Source of the DNA: an uncultured Lachnospiraceae bacterium
Lineage (GTDB): Bacteria; Bacillota; Clostridia; Lachnospirales; Lachnospiraceae
NCBI GenBank assembly: GCA_944376125.1
Contig: CALWBQ010000039.1
Location: forward strand, 113,952-177,951
Length of the DNA: 64,000 nt
Direction: 5' to 3'
The position numbers and the translations under genes were made by a program. Shown in pieces: positions 16,293 through 25,875 of this stretch; the first letter of the stretch is position 1, and each line of letters begins with the position of its first letter. The notes under the pieces are model-generated. The model was not told the origin of the DNA, did not search any database, and worked only from the letters and a program-made list of their open reading frames with translations.

Positions 16293-17281
16293 TTGATAAC
16301 TCCTTTCAAATCCAATGCCTTTTGGTACATTCCCTCAAGATAGTAGCCATCGAGGTCATTCTCATAAACCAATACCGGCATATATTCTTCCGGTATATAC
16401 CTCAGGCAGTCCTGCCTCAGCCATTTCAGGCTCTCTTTGCTCAGCAGATTCCCGGTCAGCACAATAATCCCGGGATTTATAACAGCTATGACGGCAGTGA
16501 CAGCTTTTGATACAAGGGGACGGCAGGTACTTTTTTCCAATACTCTCAGTTCTTCCTCTAGCTGGATTCCATAAGGCAAAAATCCCACCATTCCTGCGAA
16601 CTGATTTTTTCCTTTTAAAATCATTCCCTGGTGAACGCTTGCAGTTCCCGGAAGCACATGGGCCGGAAAATTTGCCAGAGTAACCGTCTCATCCTCTCTG
16701 CCGCATTTTCTGTAATATCCGTAGGCTTTCAGGTGCATATCATTTTCCATGTAAACCGGGATGTGAAAATCCTGCTCCAGCCGCTTCACGAGCGCCGTAT
16801 CTTCCAGTTCTGGGATGTCAGAATGTCTGATGACCCCATTTTCTGCAATGCTGGGCGTCCCCACTATCATTTGAGATATATTTTGGTGCTGTCCGTGTAC
16901 TCTCTCTATCTCAGCGGCCACCGCATCATAATCAATGACCTCCAAATGTTTCCGGGACTTCTCCAGTATATTTCCCACCGCAGACAGCAAGTAAAGGGTC
17001 AATACTCTCTCGCCGTCCAACAGCTCAAAATAAATACAGAGAAACGTTTCAAAGTCTTCATTAATCCGGTAGCACACGCTTTCTCTGCCTACATCCTGCA
17101 GGCGTCTCTTTTCCCCGGTCACCTCCCCCGACTGCTCCATCTCATTCAAAAGTGTATTGCAGGTGGCTATGCTTAACCCCGTCTTCACCGAGAGCTGCTG
17201 TTTCGTATACTGCCCTCCTTCCCAAAGAATCTTTTGAATTTTATGCTTATTTACCTTCCTGATATCAGCAGAATCTTTCAT
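16289..17281 (-). CDS. ROK-family protein with N-terminal HTH (NagC/XylR type)
   Basis: About 330 residues. ATG 17281 is chosen because AAGGAGG lies 5 nt upstream; the longer frame to 17449 crosses a terminator. Residues ~5-70 form a winged HTH (KHKIQKILWEGGQYTKQQLSVKTGLSIATCNTLLNEMEQSGEV), followed by a ROK ATPase-like domain (~85-320). The classic ROK zinc motif CxCGxxGC and the sugar-kinase DxGxT loop are not evident, so it is likely a sugar-sensing repressor rather than a kinase. It overlaps the acetyltransferase gene, which may be its target operon. Confidence 0.8.
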   Translation of the reverse strand: MKDSADIRKVNKHKIQKILWEGGQYTKQQLSVKTGLSIATCNTLLNEMEQSGEVTGEKRRLQDVGRESVCYRINEDFETFLCIYFELLDGERVLTLYLLSAVGNILEKSRKHLEVIDYDAVAAEIERVHGQHQNISQMIVGTPSIAENGVIRHSDIPELEDTALVKRLEQDFHIPVYMENDMHLKAYGYYRKCGREDETVTLANFPAHVLPGTASVHQGMILKGKNQFAGMVGFLPYGIQLEEELRVLEKSTCRPLVSKAVTAVIAVINPGIIVLTGNLLSKESLKWLRQDCLRYIPEEYMPVLVYENDLDGYYLEGMYQKALDLKGVIK

Positions 17282-17400
17282 TTCCCCCTCCTTATTACAA
17301 GAGTTATAATAACATTTATAATTACAAAATGCAAGGAGCTCCTTTTCCCAGGTCGGCTGCCGTCCTCCCATTCCTCCGCCTAAGTTATCAGATGCCGCAC

Positions 17401-17442
17401 AAAAAAGAGAACTCTCCGCACTGCGGAAGCGTTCTCTTTTTT
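17401..17442 (-). terminator. Terminator of hflKC (bidirectional)
   Basis: AAAAAAGAGAAC (17401-17412) and GTTCTCTTTTTT (17431-17442) form a hairpin with T-runs on both strands. It lies 20 bp beyond the hflC stop. Confidence 0.82.
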
Positions 17443-17463
17443 CTATCATTATATCACGTTTTC

Positions 17464-18342
17464 CTACTGAATATTTCCGCTTAGGATTCTCGCCAGCTCG
17501 CTGTCGGAGTCCAACACAACGGTCTTATTGCTGCCGATCAGAGAGGCTTTCAGCGCGTCCAGGGAACGGACATAATTGTAGAAATCTGCCTTCTGCTCAT
17601 CGTTGTATGCCTCAGACAAAATCCTCATATACTCGGCCTCCCCCTCCGCCTTGATCTTCTCGGCATCAGCATTTGCCTTTGCGATCGTCTCCCGGACAGT
17701 GCGGTCCGTCTCATTTTTGATCAGCTGAGACTCATACTCTCCGTCTGCCTGATATCCGGCTGCAATATTATTCCGTTCAGAAATCATCCGGGTGTAGACG
17801 CTCTCCTTGTTGGAATCCGGCAGATCCAATTTTTTCGTCTCCACAGCGTAGATGCGGATCCCATAGCTGTCCAACGCAGATCCGATATTTTCTGTTATAT
17901 TCTGGGAAAGTTCTCCGTCCCGTCCGGTAATAATATCCTCCTGGTCTGTGGACGCCAGAACATTTTTGATGGAATTGTACACTACATTTCCAATCCGGAT
18001 CTCCGCATTTTCCTTGTTTGCATTTAAAGTAGTCAGGTACTTCAGCGGATCCTGGATGTCCCAGAGGACAAAACTGTCCACCGTCATCACTTTTTTATCC
18101 CTGGTGGTCACATCGCTGGGCACCAGATCAGAAATCATCTTGTACTTGGGAACACTCTGAACTTCCTGGATAAATGGGATCTTAAAGCTGAGGCCAGGCT
18201 GGGAAACGACTTTTACAACCCTGCCAAACTGAGTAACCAAATTATACTCTTTCACTGTAGTCGTCACGATGCTGGAGGCCAGCACCACCACTGCTGCAAT
18301 CAAGATCAGCGGAATCAGTGTCCATTTTATTGTCTTTTTCAT
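17464..18342 (-). CDS. hflC: HflC-like membrane protease modulator (SPFH/band 7)
   Basis: 292 residues with one N-terminal membrane segment (~7-28) and an SPFH/band-7 domain (YNLVTQFGRVVKVVSQPGLSFKIPFIQEV, residues ~35-210). The C-terminal helices are rich in Ala/Glu (RETIAKANADAEKIKAEGEAEYMRIL), the family coiled coil. HflC with HflK forms a large cage that limits FtsH proteolysis. The start overlaps the hflK stop by 4 bp. Confidence 0.88.
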   Translation of the reverse strand: MKKTIKWTLIPLILIAAVVVLASSIVTTTVKEYNLVTQFGRVVKVVSQPGLSFKIPFIQEVQSVPKYKMISDLVPSDVTTRDKKVMTVDSFVLWDIQDPLKYLTTLNANKENAEIRIGNVVYNSIKNVLASTDQEDIITGRDGELSQNITENIGSALDSYGIRIYAVETKKLDLPDSNKESVYTRMISERNNIAAGYQADGEYESQLIKNETDRTVRETIAKANADAEKIKAEGEAEYMRILSEAYNDEQKADFYNYVRSLDALKASLIGSNKTVVLDSDSELARILSGNIQ

Positions 18343-19658
18343 TGCCCGCTCCCTCCATTCTGGCTGTTCGCGCTTTGAGTCTGGGGCTGCCCCGCCTGGG
18401 CAGTTCCTGAGGTTCCGGAAGAATAAGCTGCCGAAGCCGCAGTCTCCGATGTCCCTACAAAAGGTTCCAGAGGCAGAACCGTCTGCGTCCCATCGGAAGA
18501 ATTAATGATCACCTTCAGATCTGGAAGCACTTCCTCCATAGCCTCGTAAAACATTCTCTTTTTCGTGATCAGAGGATATTTGCTGTATTCTTCATATAGA
18601 TCATTAAATCTGGCTGCCTGGCCGGTAGCTTCGCTAATCTTTTCCTGCTTGTATGCCTCCGCATCCTGGATCAGCTGATCAGCTTTGGCGTTTGCCGTCG
18701 GGATCTGTTCCGACTGGTACTTTTTCGCCTCATTGATGGCTGTATCCATCCCCTGTTTGGCATCTTCCACTGCTTTAAAAGCATCTGTGACCTCAGCCGT
18801 AGGAGGCTGTGCATCCTGGATCGTCACATTGTAGATCCCGTAGCCAATGTTCTCTGCTTCCAGGCGGCTGGAGAGTTTTTCCTTCACCTGAGCCTGTATC
18901 TCGCTTTTCCCCGTGGTGATCACATCATCTACATTGTAAGTTCCCACAGTGTCCCGGATATAGGACTGAGCCAGATTCTTTATAATCTCCTGGTATGTCT
19001 CAGCGTGGGTAAAAGCCTGAATCGGATCCGTCACCTGGTATTCAATGTAAAAATCCACATTGACAAAGTTAAAGTCCTTAGTGATCATCTCGGACTCGCT
19101 GGTGATACTCTGAGGATTCGTCTCATCTACATCCGGATTCGCGTCATCCGATACCTCATAACCAATCGGCATCCCCATAATATTCTTTGTGATCTTGTGA
19201 ACCCTCTGGATAAAGGGCAGTTTAAAATGAAGTCCTGCTGTCTTCTCCACAGAAGGACTGCCAAACGTCGTCACAACCGCGTAAGTATTCTCATTCAGCA
19301 TATAAAATGAATCCAGCGCGCAGACGGCAATCACCGCCAGAGCCAAAACAGCTCCCACAATTCTTCCTATTTTTGCTGCTGATTTTTTTACATTTCTGTC
19401 CACATTCTTTCTCCCTTTTGACTTTTTCTCTGTCCGGTTTCCTGTCTCCTCTTCTGTCTGAAAAGCATCTGATTCTGGTGTCTTTTCATCTTTCTCTTCT
19501 GCCGGTTCCTCAGGGCGGATATTTCCGTAGTCTGCGTCGGGGCGCATGCCGCCGGATTCCCTGGGCTTGAAAAATTCTTTGATGCGGCCTTTCAGATCCA
19601 GACTGTCATTCTGCAGGAGAAACGCCAGCAGAATAATCATGACAATTAGCAGATCCAT
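18339..19658 (-). CDS. hflK: HflK-like membrane protease modulator (SPFH/band 7)
   Basis: 439 residues. A short hydrophobic start (LLIVMIILLAFLL) is followed by a charged, Glu/Lys-rich linker to ~residue 92. A membrane segment lies at ~94-115 and an SPFH domain at ~120-330 (YAVVTTFGSPSVEKTAGLHFKLPFIQRVHKI). A Gly/Ser/Gln-rich tail ends the protein. The two-membrane-segment arrangement and long linker are longer than the ~400-residue usual HflK. It leads the hflKC operon with GAGAGGAG upstream of ATG. Confidence 0.88.
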   Translation of the reverse strand: MDLLIVMIILLAFLLQNDSLDLKGRIKEFFKPRESGGMRPDADYGNIRPEEPAEEKDEKTPESDAFQTEEETGNRTEKKSKGRKNVDRNVKKSAAKIGRIVGAVLALAVIAVCALDSFYMLNENTYAVVTTFGSPSVEKTAGLHFKLPFIQRVHKITKNIMGMPIGYEVSDDANPDVDETNPQSITSESEMITKDFNFVNVDFYIEYQVTDPIQAFTHAETYQEIIKNLAQSYIRDTVGTYNVDDVITTGKSEIQAQVKEKLSSRLEAENIGYGIYNVTIQDAQPPTAEVTDAFKAVEDAKQGMDTAINEAKKYQSEQIPTANAKADQLIQDAEAYKQEKISEATGQAARFNDLYEEYSKYPLITKKRMFYEAMEEVLPDLKVIINSSDGTQTVLPLEPFVGTSETAASAAYSSGTSGTAQAGQPQTQSANSQNGGSGQ

Positions 19659-19722
19659 AGTCCTCTCCTCTCTTTTATCAAGATGATCTTAGTGTATCAT
19701 ACTCAGCCCCTAAAGTAAAAGA

Positions 19723-20376
19723 CTATTCTGTCACAACCACATACTCGGCTTCCCCGCAGAAACCTCTCTCACGGGCCTTATCCTCCTCCCAGACTGCCAA
19801 GATCCGGTAGACCCTGTCCGGCACCAGCTCCGCCTCCCACATCTCTCCGGTTTCATATTCGTTCTCGGACACTGGCTCTGCCTCTGGATCCCCGATCTGA
19901 TCCCGGTTCCATTCCGTCAGGGTATATCGATCCGGCAGAACTGGACATGATATCCAGTACAATGTCTTCTCCTGTTTCTGATAGGACGGCACGTCCAGCT
20001 TTTCGGCCTTCTCCATCCCACTGTCCAGCGGATGGCTTCCGCAGGCCAGGATGGCACTGCCCAGGCCCTCATCAGGATCATTCCACATCGTCCAGGAATA
20101 ATTTCCCGAAGAAACTTCAAATGAATTCAGAGCGCTGGAGAGCGGATCCGTCAAAACAATCGCCGGAGGCTCTGTCAAAAGCGCCGGCTCTTCTGTACTC
20201 TGTGTCTCTCCAGGTGTTTCCGCCTGGGAAGTCTCTTTCCCGCTCTCCGGCGCTGTCTCACTGGCGCTCTCCTGCACTGCCTCCCCAGCAGTCTGGAGAG
20301 AGCAACCTGCCAGAAGCAATATGCCGGCTGTCAGCCATACACAAAGCCCTTTTCTTCTCTTCATCTTTGATCTCAT
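19723..20376 (-). CDS. Putative lipoprotein, unknown function
   Basis: 217 residues with a lipoprotein signal (LTAGILLLAGC; lipid Cys near residue 25), then a low-complexity Ser/Glu/Thr spacer (~30-75) and a C-terminal domain with SSGNYSWTMWNDPDEGLGSAILACGSHPL and RVYRILAVWEED. I do not recognise the domain. It may be secreted and surface attached. The first ATG (20376) is very close to AAGGGGG, and a second in-frame ATG lies 12 bp further on, so the start is uncertain. Confidence 0.75.
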   Translation of the reverse strand: MRSKMKRRKGLCVWLTAGILLLAGCSLQTAGEAVQESASETAPESGKETSQAETPGETQSTEEPALLTEPPAIVLTDPLSSALNSFEVSSGNYSWTMWNDPDEGLGSAILACGSHPLDSGMEKAEKLDVPSYQKQEKTLYWISCPVLPDRYTLTEWNRDQIGDPEAEPVSENEYETGEMWEAELVPDRVYRILAVWEEDKARERGFCGEAEYVVVTE

Positions 20377-20536
20377 CCCCCTTATTCCCAGGCGCAGTCT
20401 TCCCGCCGCCAGACACGTTTTAACTTCCTTAAAGTTATCTTACCACATATCCTTTAACTCCTACTTACTTTTCTTTTACAGATTTCTTAGGAAAACTGCA
20501 GAGTTGCGCAAAGGGAACAAAATTCCCTGCTCAATG

Positions 20537-20567
20537 AAAAAGGGCGCAGGGACTCTCCCCTGCACCC
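20537..20567 (-). terminator. Terminator of the deo operon
   Basis: On the minus strand AGGGTGCAGGGG pairs with CCCTGCGCCCT and is followed by TTTTTC, about 60 bp past the pdp stop. Confidence 0.8.
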
Positions 20568-20624
20568 TCTGCCCATCGACTGCAGAAATGTTGTTTTTTC
20601 CTGCACCCCGAAGCTGCATACATA

Positions 20625-21947
20625 TTAAAAACGTTCTATCCCGTCCCTGGTTACACGGGCATAAACCAGCTTTTTTTCTGCTCCTTTTTCCCGGCTGATC
20701 CGGTATGCCGCCTTCAGCTTCTTAACAGCCCCTGGCAGCAATTTCTGATCCGAGGTTCTGAGAACAGCCAGCACATCGCCGGGCTGTACCGGATCTCCGT
20801 ATTTTTTCCTGAGAATCAGACCGGCACTGTGATCGATGGGATCCTCCTTCCTGCTTCGGCCTGCCCCCAGCATCACCGACACAATACCGATGGCTTCCGT
20901 ATCCATGTGAGAGATGAAGCCCGCCTCATCCGCCTTTACTTCCATGGAATAAGGCGCCTGATGGAACTTTTCCGGGTGATCGATATAGCTGCCGTCGCCG
21001 CCCTGGCTCTCTACCATATCTTTCAGAGCTTTCAGCCCTCTGCCGTCTGCTATGGAATCCTCAGCCAATTTCGTACACTCTTCAATGGTTCCTGCCTTCG
21101 CCATATACAGCATATTGGCAGCAAGGTCAATGCACACCTCCGTCAGGTCAGCCGGTCCCCGGCCCTTCAGCACCTCAATAGACTCCTGCATCTCCAGAGA
21201 GTTCCCCACTGCATGTCCCAGTGGAACGTCCATATCCGTAATCAGGGCACAGCAGTCACGCCCAGCGTGAGTCCCGATAGCCACCATCTTCTCTGCCAGC
21301 CGGATAGAATCTTCAAGCGTCTTCATAAATGCTCCGCTCCCAGTCTTGACATCCAGCACGATGGCATTGCTCCCGGCAGCAATCTTCTTGCTCATAATGG
21401 AAGAAGCAATAAGAGGAATACTGTCTACTGTGGCTGTGACATCTCTCAAAGCATACAATTTTTTATCCGCCGGAACCAGGTTGCCGGACTGACCGATGAC
21501 AGCGGCCCCCGTCCGGTTGACAATCTGGAAAAACTCTTCCCTGGGGATTGCAGTCTGAAATCCCGGAATACTCTCCAGCTTGTCAATAGTTCCTCCTGTA
21601 TGCCCCAGCCCGCGGCCTGACATTTTTGCTACTTTCACACCGTTGGCAGCGACAATGGGGACAATCACCAAAGTCGTCTTATCTCCCACGCCTCCGGTAC
21701 TGTGTTTGTCTGCCTTAACCCCCTGGATTGGAGACAGATCTACCATATCCCCAGAACCGGCCATCTCCATAGTCAGCTCTGCTGTCTCTCTGTCCGTCAT
21801 CCCCTGAAAGTAAATAGCCATCAGCATGGCCGCCATCTGGTAATCTGGAATCTCCTCATCTACAAATCCCCGGATCATCCAGGCAATCTCATCCTGTGAA
21901 AGCTCCTGACCATGCTTCTTTTTTTCAATCAGATCGTACATTCTCAT
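20625..21947 (-). CDS. pdp: Pyrimidine-nucleoside phosphorylase
   Basis: 440 residues, normal for the family. The thymidine/pyrimidine phosphorylase signature is SGRGLGHTGGTIDKLESIPGF near residue 108, preceded by KHSTGGVGDKTT near 80 for phosphate binding. DVKTGSGAFM follows near 190. It splits uridine, thymidine and deoxyuridine to base and (deoxy)ribose-1-phosphate. Last gene of the deoB-deoC-pdp run, which converts nucleosides to glyceraldehyde-3-phosphate and acetaldehyde. A terminator follows. Confidence 0.95.
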   Translation of the reverse strand: MRMYDLIEKKKHGQELSQDEIAWMIRGFVDEEIPDYQMAAMLMAIYFQGMTDRETAELTMEMAGSGDMVDLSPIQGVKADKHSTGGVGDKTTLVIVPIVAANGVKVAKMSGRGLGHTGGTIDKLESIPGFQTAIPREEFFQIVNRTGAAVIGQSGNLVPADKKLYALRDVTATVDSIPLIASSIMSKKIAAGSNAIVLDVKTGSGAFMKTLEDSIRLAEKMVAIGTHAGRDCCALITDMDVPLGHAVGNSLEMQESIEVLKGRGPADLTEVCIDLAANMLYMAKAGTIEECTKLAEDSIADGRGLKALKDMVESQGGDGSYIDHPEKFHQAPYSMEVKADEAGFISHMDTEAIGIVSVMLGAGRSRKEDPIDHSAGLILRKKYGDPVQPGDVLAVLRTSDQKLLPGAVKKLKAAYRISREKGAEKKLVYARVTRDGIERF

Positions 21948-21986
21948 ACGCCTGTCTCCCTTCTTGCCCCGGCATGGACCAGAGGC

Positions 21987-22658
21987 TCAATAGCTGCCTT
22001 CTTCGATTGCCTCTGCCTTAGCCAGCTTCACGATCCGGCTCGTCCCAAGTCTGGAAGCGCCCAGGCGCAGGAACTCCTCCGCATCCTCAAAAGATTTGAT
22101 CCCGCCTGCTGCTTTGATCTTTACGCCAGGCCCCACATGCTCTGCAAACAGAGCAATATCTTCAAAAGTAGCTCCTCCCGCAGAAAAGCCGGTAGAAGTT
22201 TTAATAAAATCAGCCCCCGACTCCGTGACAATCTGACACATCTTGATCTTCTCCTCCCTCGTCAAAAGGCAGGTCTCAATGATAACCTTCAAAATCTTAT
22301 CCCCGCAGGCAGCTTTGATCTCCTGGATCTCCTCTTTTATCTTGTCATAGTTCTGATCCTTCAGATCTCCAATATTGATCACCATATCGATCTCATCAGC
22401 GCCGTTTTCAATAGCATCCTTCGTCTCAAAAACTTTCACCTTCGTAGTCTGGTAGCCGTTGGGGAAGCCGATCACGGTGCACACCGGCATCTTGCCTGCC
22501 AGATACTGGCTGGCCCTCTTAACATAAGAAGGCGGGATGCACACAGACGCGGTTCCGTAAGCCACAGCATCATCGCAGATTTCTTTAATCTCTTCCCAGG
22601 TAGCCCCCTGGGTCAAAAGAGTGTGGTCAACTGCTTTAAAAATGTCTTTCTTTTCCAT
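21987..22658 (-). CDS. deoC: Deoxyribose-phosphate aldolase
   Basis: About 223 residues from ATG 22658, which has AAGGAG upstream; a longer frame to 22709 has no such site. Catalytic features are [14 protein letters not shown] (Schiff-base region) and [21 protein letters not shown] with the active Lys near residue 150, and [25 protein letters not shown] near the end. It cleaves deoxyribose-5-phosphate to acetaldehyde and glyceraldehyde-3-phosphate. It lies between deoB and pdp. Confidence 0.95.
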   Translation of the reverse strand: MEKKDIFKAVDHTLLTQGATWEEIKEICDDAVAYGTASVCIPPSYVKRASQYLAGKMPVCTVIGFPNGYQTTKVKVFETKDAIENGADEIDMVINIGDLKDQNYDKIKEEIQEIKAACGDKILKVIIETCLLTREEKIKMCQIVTESGADFIKTSTGFSAGGATFEDIALFAEHVGPGVKIKAAGGIKSFEDAEEFLRLGASRLGTSRIVKLAKAEAIEEGSY

Positions 22659-22708
22659 ATATCTATTCTCCTTATCTCTCTTGTTAAAACCTGATCCGCC
22701 ACTAAGCA

Positions 22709-23878
22709 TCAGCGCCTTTGCAAAATTTGGCTCAAAAAGCTGACGCCTGAAACATCTCCCTTCGCCCCCAGATAATCCAAGATCGTGGCGGCAGTATCCG
22801 CAAAGGAGGACCGTGTGCCCAGATTGACTCCCGGTCTGATTCCTGGCCCTGCAATCACAAGCGGTGTGTACTCTCTGGAATGATCCGTAGACGGCGTGCT
22901 GGGATCGCAGCCGTGGTCTGCCGTGATCATCAAAATATCATCATCCTTCAGGCTGGCCAGCAGTTCTGGAAGCCTCTCATCGAAATACGTCAGGGCCCTG
23001 GCATATCCGTCTACATCGTTGCGGTGGCCGTAAAGCATATCGTAATCTACCAGATTGGTAAAGCAGAGTCCCTCAAAATCTCTGTTCATGTACTCTAGAG
23101 TCCGGTCAATTCCCTCCGCATTTCCGGCTGTTCTGACCATATCTGTGATCCCCTGGCCGGCAAAAATATCGTTGATCTTTCCGACCGCCAGCACCTCCAT
23201 GCCAGCCTCTTTTATCACATCCAGCATGGTAGCTTTCGGCGGCTTCAGTGAGTAATCGTGACGGCGGGAAGTCCTTTGATAGGGCCATTCCCCTTCGAAG
23301 GGTCTGGCAATGACCCGGCCGACGCCAAATTTCCCCGTGCACAGACGCCGGGCAATTTCGCAGTAATGGTACAGCTCGTCAATGGGGACAACGGATTCAT
23401 GGGCCGCAATCTGGAACACACTGTCAGCCGAGGTATAGACGATCAGTTTCCCGGTCTCCACATGCTCTCTCCCGTAATCTTTGATCACCTCTGTCCCGGA
23501 ATAGGGCAGGTTGCAGAGAACCCCTCTCCCTGTCTCCTTCTCAAAAGCATCCAGAAGTTCCCTCGGAAAGCCCTCCGGAAATGTGGGGAGAGGCTCCGGC
23601 GATATCACTCCAGCGATCTCCCAGTGGCCGATGGTCGTATCCTTTCCTTTTGATACCTCTGTCATCCTGCCCACTGCTCCGGACGGTTTTTCCTCCCCCG
23701 GCCTGCAGGACACTCCCTCAATGTTAAAAAGCCCCAATTTTTTCATATTCGGCATGGAAAAGTACGGGCTGGCCGCCGCTGCTGCCAAGGTATTGCTCCC
23801 CTCATCTCCAAAATCTGCCGCATCCGGCATCTCGCCGATCCCAACGCTGTCCAGAACAATCAGAAATACTCTTTTCAC
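22709..23878 (-). CDS. deoB: Phosphopentomutase
   Basis: 389 residues of the alkaline-phosphatase superfamily. Metal and phosphate sites are visible: [17 protein letters not shown] (Asp near 9), [14 protein letters not shown] (catalytic Thr near 85), [23 protein letters not shown] (Asp/His near 320-335). It converts (deoxy)ribose-1-phosphate to the 5-phosphate between Pdp and DeoC. Its gene precedes deoC by 50 bp. The acylphosphatase gene lies 39 bp upstream on the same strand. Confidence 0.95.
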   Translation of the reverse strand: MKRVFLIVLDSVGIGEMPDAADFGDEGSNTLAAAAASPYFSMPNMKKLGLFNIEGVSCRPGEEKPSGAVGRMTEVSKGKDTTIGHWEIAGVISPEPLPTFPEGFPRELLDAFEKETGRGVLCNLPYSGTEVIKDYGREHVETGKLIVYTSADSVFQIAAHESVVPIDELYHYCEIARRLCTGKFGVGRVIARPFEGEWPYQRTSRRHDYSLKPPKATMLDVIKEAGMEVLAVGKINDIFAGQGITDMVRTAGNAEGIDRTLEYMNRDFEGLCFTNLVDYDMLYGHRNDVDGYARALTYFDERLPELLASLKDDDILMITADHGCDPSTPSTDHSREYTPLVIAGPGIRPGVNLGTRSSFADTAATILDYLGAKGDVSGVSFLSQILQRR

Positions 23879-23917
23879 TCTGCAGCCGCTCCTTTCTGTT
23901 TTATGATATTCTTAGGC

Positions 23918-24196
23918 TCAGTTCATCTTAAAGCCTTTCTCTTCTGGTTTTACTGGGATTTCCTGGATCTCCAGATCCTCTACCCGCATAAACCCATTTC
24001 CCTTCCTGATTTTCATCAGAAGAGCTGCTACAGCGGAAGTTCTTCCCTGAAGCTCAAGTTCCACAGATCCATCTGATTGATTATAGGCGTATCCAGTCAC
24101 CCCCAGGTGAACTGCCTCCATATAAGCAAAATAGCGAAAGCCCACGCCCTGGACACGGCCTGTGGCCCGGACGCGGCAGCGAACCAGATTTTCCAT
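23918..24196 (-). CDS. acyP: Acylphosphatase
   Basis: About 92 residues. Start ATG 24196 follows GGGAGG; the longer frame to 24217 is less likely. The conserved loop GRVQGVGFRYFAYMEA holds the catalytic Arg (near residue 18) and GYAYNQSDGSVELELQG the catalytic Asn (near 36). It hydrolyses acyl phosphates such as acetyl phosphate or 1,3-bisphosphoglycerate. It may be cotranscribed with deoB. Confidence 0.93.
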   Translation of the reverse strand: MENLVRCRVRATGRVQGVGFRYFAYMEAVHLGVTGYAYNQSDGSVELELQGRTSAVAALLMKIRKGNGFMRVEDLEIQEIPVKPEEKGFKMN

Positions 24197-24334
24197 AAAG
24201 CACCTCCCTGCAGCCAATTCAATGTTAGTTTACCATCTCGCTTTATAAAGCTCTCTGCGCAGGCACAGAGCTTTGCAAGGCTCATTTTACCATATTTCCC
24301 AAAATTAGTGAAGACATTTCCTGGCAGGCCCCGT

Positions 24335-24340
24335 TATAAT
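24335..24340 (+). promoter_or_regulatory. -10 element of the second ECF sigma operon
   Basis: A perfect TATAAT, with no good -35 at standard distance. Its place rules out the GTG at 24343 as start codon, since transcription would begin near 24347. Confidence 0.45.
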
Positions 24341-24363
24341 AAGTGAGAAAGGGGGGAAGCTGC

Positions 24364-24876
24364 TTGACCGATGAAGAAATCCTGGAACGTCTGATCCATC
24401 AGTATCAGAATCTGATCTATTCGATCTGTTACCGTCTGACCGGCGACTATTTTGATGCCGAGGATTTGGCCCAAGATACCTTTCTCTCTGCCTATAAAAA
24501 TCTGTCCCGGTTTGACGGCAAAAATGAGCGCGCCTGGCTATGCCGGATCGCAACCAACAAATGCATCGACTATCTGAAACGGGCCGGAAGGCGCAGCGTC
24601 CCTACAGAGGATGAGTATTTTTCTTCCATCCCCGACAGCAACTCGTCTCCTGAGCAGACCTGCCTGGAGGACGATGTAAAGAGACGCTTGTATGAGTGCT
24701 GCTGTCAGCTTTCCCCGCCCTACCGGGAAGTGGCGCTGGATTACTATTATCACGAGATGGAGATCAGCGAGATCGTCGCCAAAACCGGGAAAAATGTTAA
24801 GACCCTTCAGACTCAGATCTACCGGGCTAAAGGAATGCTACGAAAATTATATCGAAAGGAGGATCTCAAAGGATGA
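24364..24876 (+). CDS. ECF-type sigma factor (sigma-70 family)
   Basis: About 170 residues. Start is taken as TTG 24364: AAAGGGGGGAA lies 6 nt upstream, while an in-frame GTG at 24343 would precede transcription start. Region 2 is at residues ~10-80 (IYSICYRLTGDYFDAEDLAQDTFLSAY, AWLCRIATNKCIDYLKR) and region 4 at ~115-165 (PYREVALDYYYHEMEISEIVAKTGKNVKTLQTQIYRAKGML). The stop overlaps the next start as ATGA. The next gene is a small membrane protein in the usual place of an anti-sigma factor. Confidence 0.88.
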   Translation: MTDEEILERLIHQYQNLIYSICYRLTGDYFDAEDLAQDTFLSAYKNLSRFDGKNERAWLCRIATNKCIDYLKRAGRRSVPTEDEYFSSIPDSNSSPEQTCLEDDVKRRLYECCCQLSPPYREVALDYYYHEMEISEIVAKTGKNVKTLQTQIYRAKGMLRKLYRKEDLKG

Positions 24877-25271
24877 AACAGCCCAACACCCGTATCTACT
24901 TGGAAACCCTTGAGGAAATCGCAGCATCGGATGACCTGATGAATGCCTTTGCCGATGAAACAGAGCGGTATTATTATGTACCGGCTCCCCATAATTTTGC
25001 CGTGTCTTTGCAAAAGAGGAGCCAGGCCCTGGATGTCCGGGCTGTCGCCAAGACCCACCAGGCCTCCCGAAAGCTGCAGCTTTTGATTTATAGTCTGCGT
25101 GTCGGCACGGCAGTGGCCGGAGCTCTGCTGTTCCTCTTTGCCCTCCCTTCTATGGACCGTCCTTCCCCTCAGGGACCTGAACACCGCTTCGAACTGCAGG
25201 TTCCGCTGAACACGCATTCTCTTTCTGACTCTCTGTCAGAGTTTTCTTATGAATTTTTTGATTGGAGGTAA
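24873..25271 (+). CDS. Small single-pass membrane protein, candidate anti-sigma factor
   Basis: 132 residues with a cytoplasmic N-terminal ~75 residues (helical, no zinc HxxxCxxC motif), one membrane segment (~78-96, LQLLIYSLRVGTAVAGALL region) and a short Pro/Ser-rich outside tail. It is translationally coupled to the upstream sigma gene by ATGA. This position and topology fit an anti-sigma factor, but no known family is recognised. I infer the role from context only. Confidence 0.7.
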   Translation: MKQPNTRIYLETLEEIAASDDLMNAFADETERYYYVPAPHNFAVSLQKRSQALDVRAVAKTHQASRKLQLLIYSLRVGTAVAGALLFLFALPSMDRPSPQGPEHRFELQVPLNTHSLSDSLSEFSYEFFDWR

Positions 25272-25275
25272 TCGT

Positions 25276-25860
25276 ATGACAAAGAAAAAAAATCGGCTGT
25301 TTACATTCTGCTGCTCGCTCCTGCCGGGAGCCGGGGAAATGTACCTAGGATTTTTCAAACACGGTGTCAGCACTATGGCTCTCTTTTTCCTGCTTCTGAC
25401 CCTCAGCAGTTCCCTGTTTCCTCCCCTGCTCTATATGGCGCCGGTAGTCTGGTTTTACAGTTTTTTTCACTCTAACCATCTGGCATCCCTGGCAGATGAT
25501 GAGTTTTATATGCTGGAAGATGACTACCTTTTCCACATTCGCAGTCTGGTCCAGACTAAGGATCTTCTGCTGACCCAATACCGCAAACCCTTCTCCTTCT
25601 GTCTGGTATTTTTGGGGGCCGCTGTTCTCTGGCAAAATATCAGCGAGTTTATCCGGATCTTTTTCTCGGATCTTCTCTCTCTCCCCGAGCCGCTCCAGGA
25701 GATGCTGTTCTGGTTCAATCGCCGTCTTCCTCAGATGCTGGTAGCTGTAGGCATCATATTACTTGGAATCTGGCTGATCAAAGAAAAACGGACAGACCTG
25801 TTCTTCCCAGGCGCAACTGGGGGGGGTACTGGGGGCGCTCCGGATAATAAAACTCTGTAA
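25276..25860 (+). CDS. Multi-pass membrane protein, unknown function
   Basis: About 194 residues from ATG 25276, preceded by GGAGGT. Four hydrophobic segments are visible: ~residues 10-28 (with SLLPGAGEMYLGF), 33-60, 108-125 and 155-175. The start with Pro-Gly-AG-x-MYLG resembles TM2-type or LiaI/DUF small membrane proteins in which this loop links two helices. Third gene of the ECF operon, 5 bp after the candidate anti-sigma gene, so likely part of its signalling. A Gly-rich tail ends it. Confidence 0.72.
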   Translation: MTKKKNRLFTFCCSLLPGAGEMYLGFFKHGVSTMALFFLLLTLSSSLFPPLLYMAPVVWFYSFFHSNHLASLADDEFYMLEDDYLFHIRSLVQTKDLLLTQYRKPFSFCLVFLGAAVLWQNISEFIRIFFSDLLSLPEPLQEMLFWFNRRLPQMLVAVGIILLGIWLIKEKRTDLFFPGATGGGTGGAPDNKTL

Positions 25861-25875
25861 AGAAAGGCTTTCTCT

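Noticed and set aside
17282..17449. N-terminal extension of the ROK regulator
   Set aside because: It crosses the hflKC terminator and its start lacks a ribosome site, while ATG 17281 has AAGGAGG.
20829..21620. 263-codon open frame on the plus strand
   Set aside because: Antisense shadow of pdp with Cys/His-rich nonsense composition.
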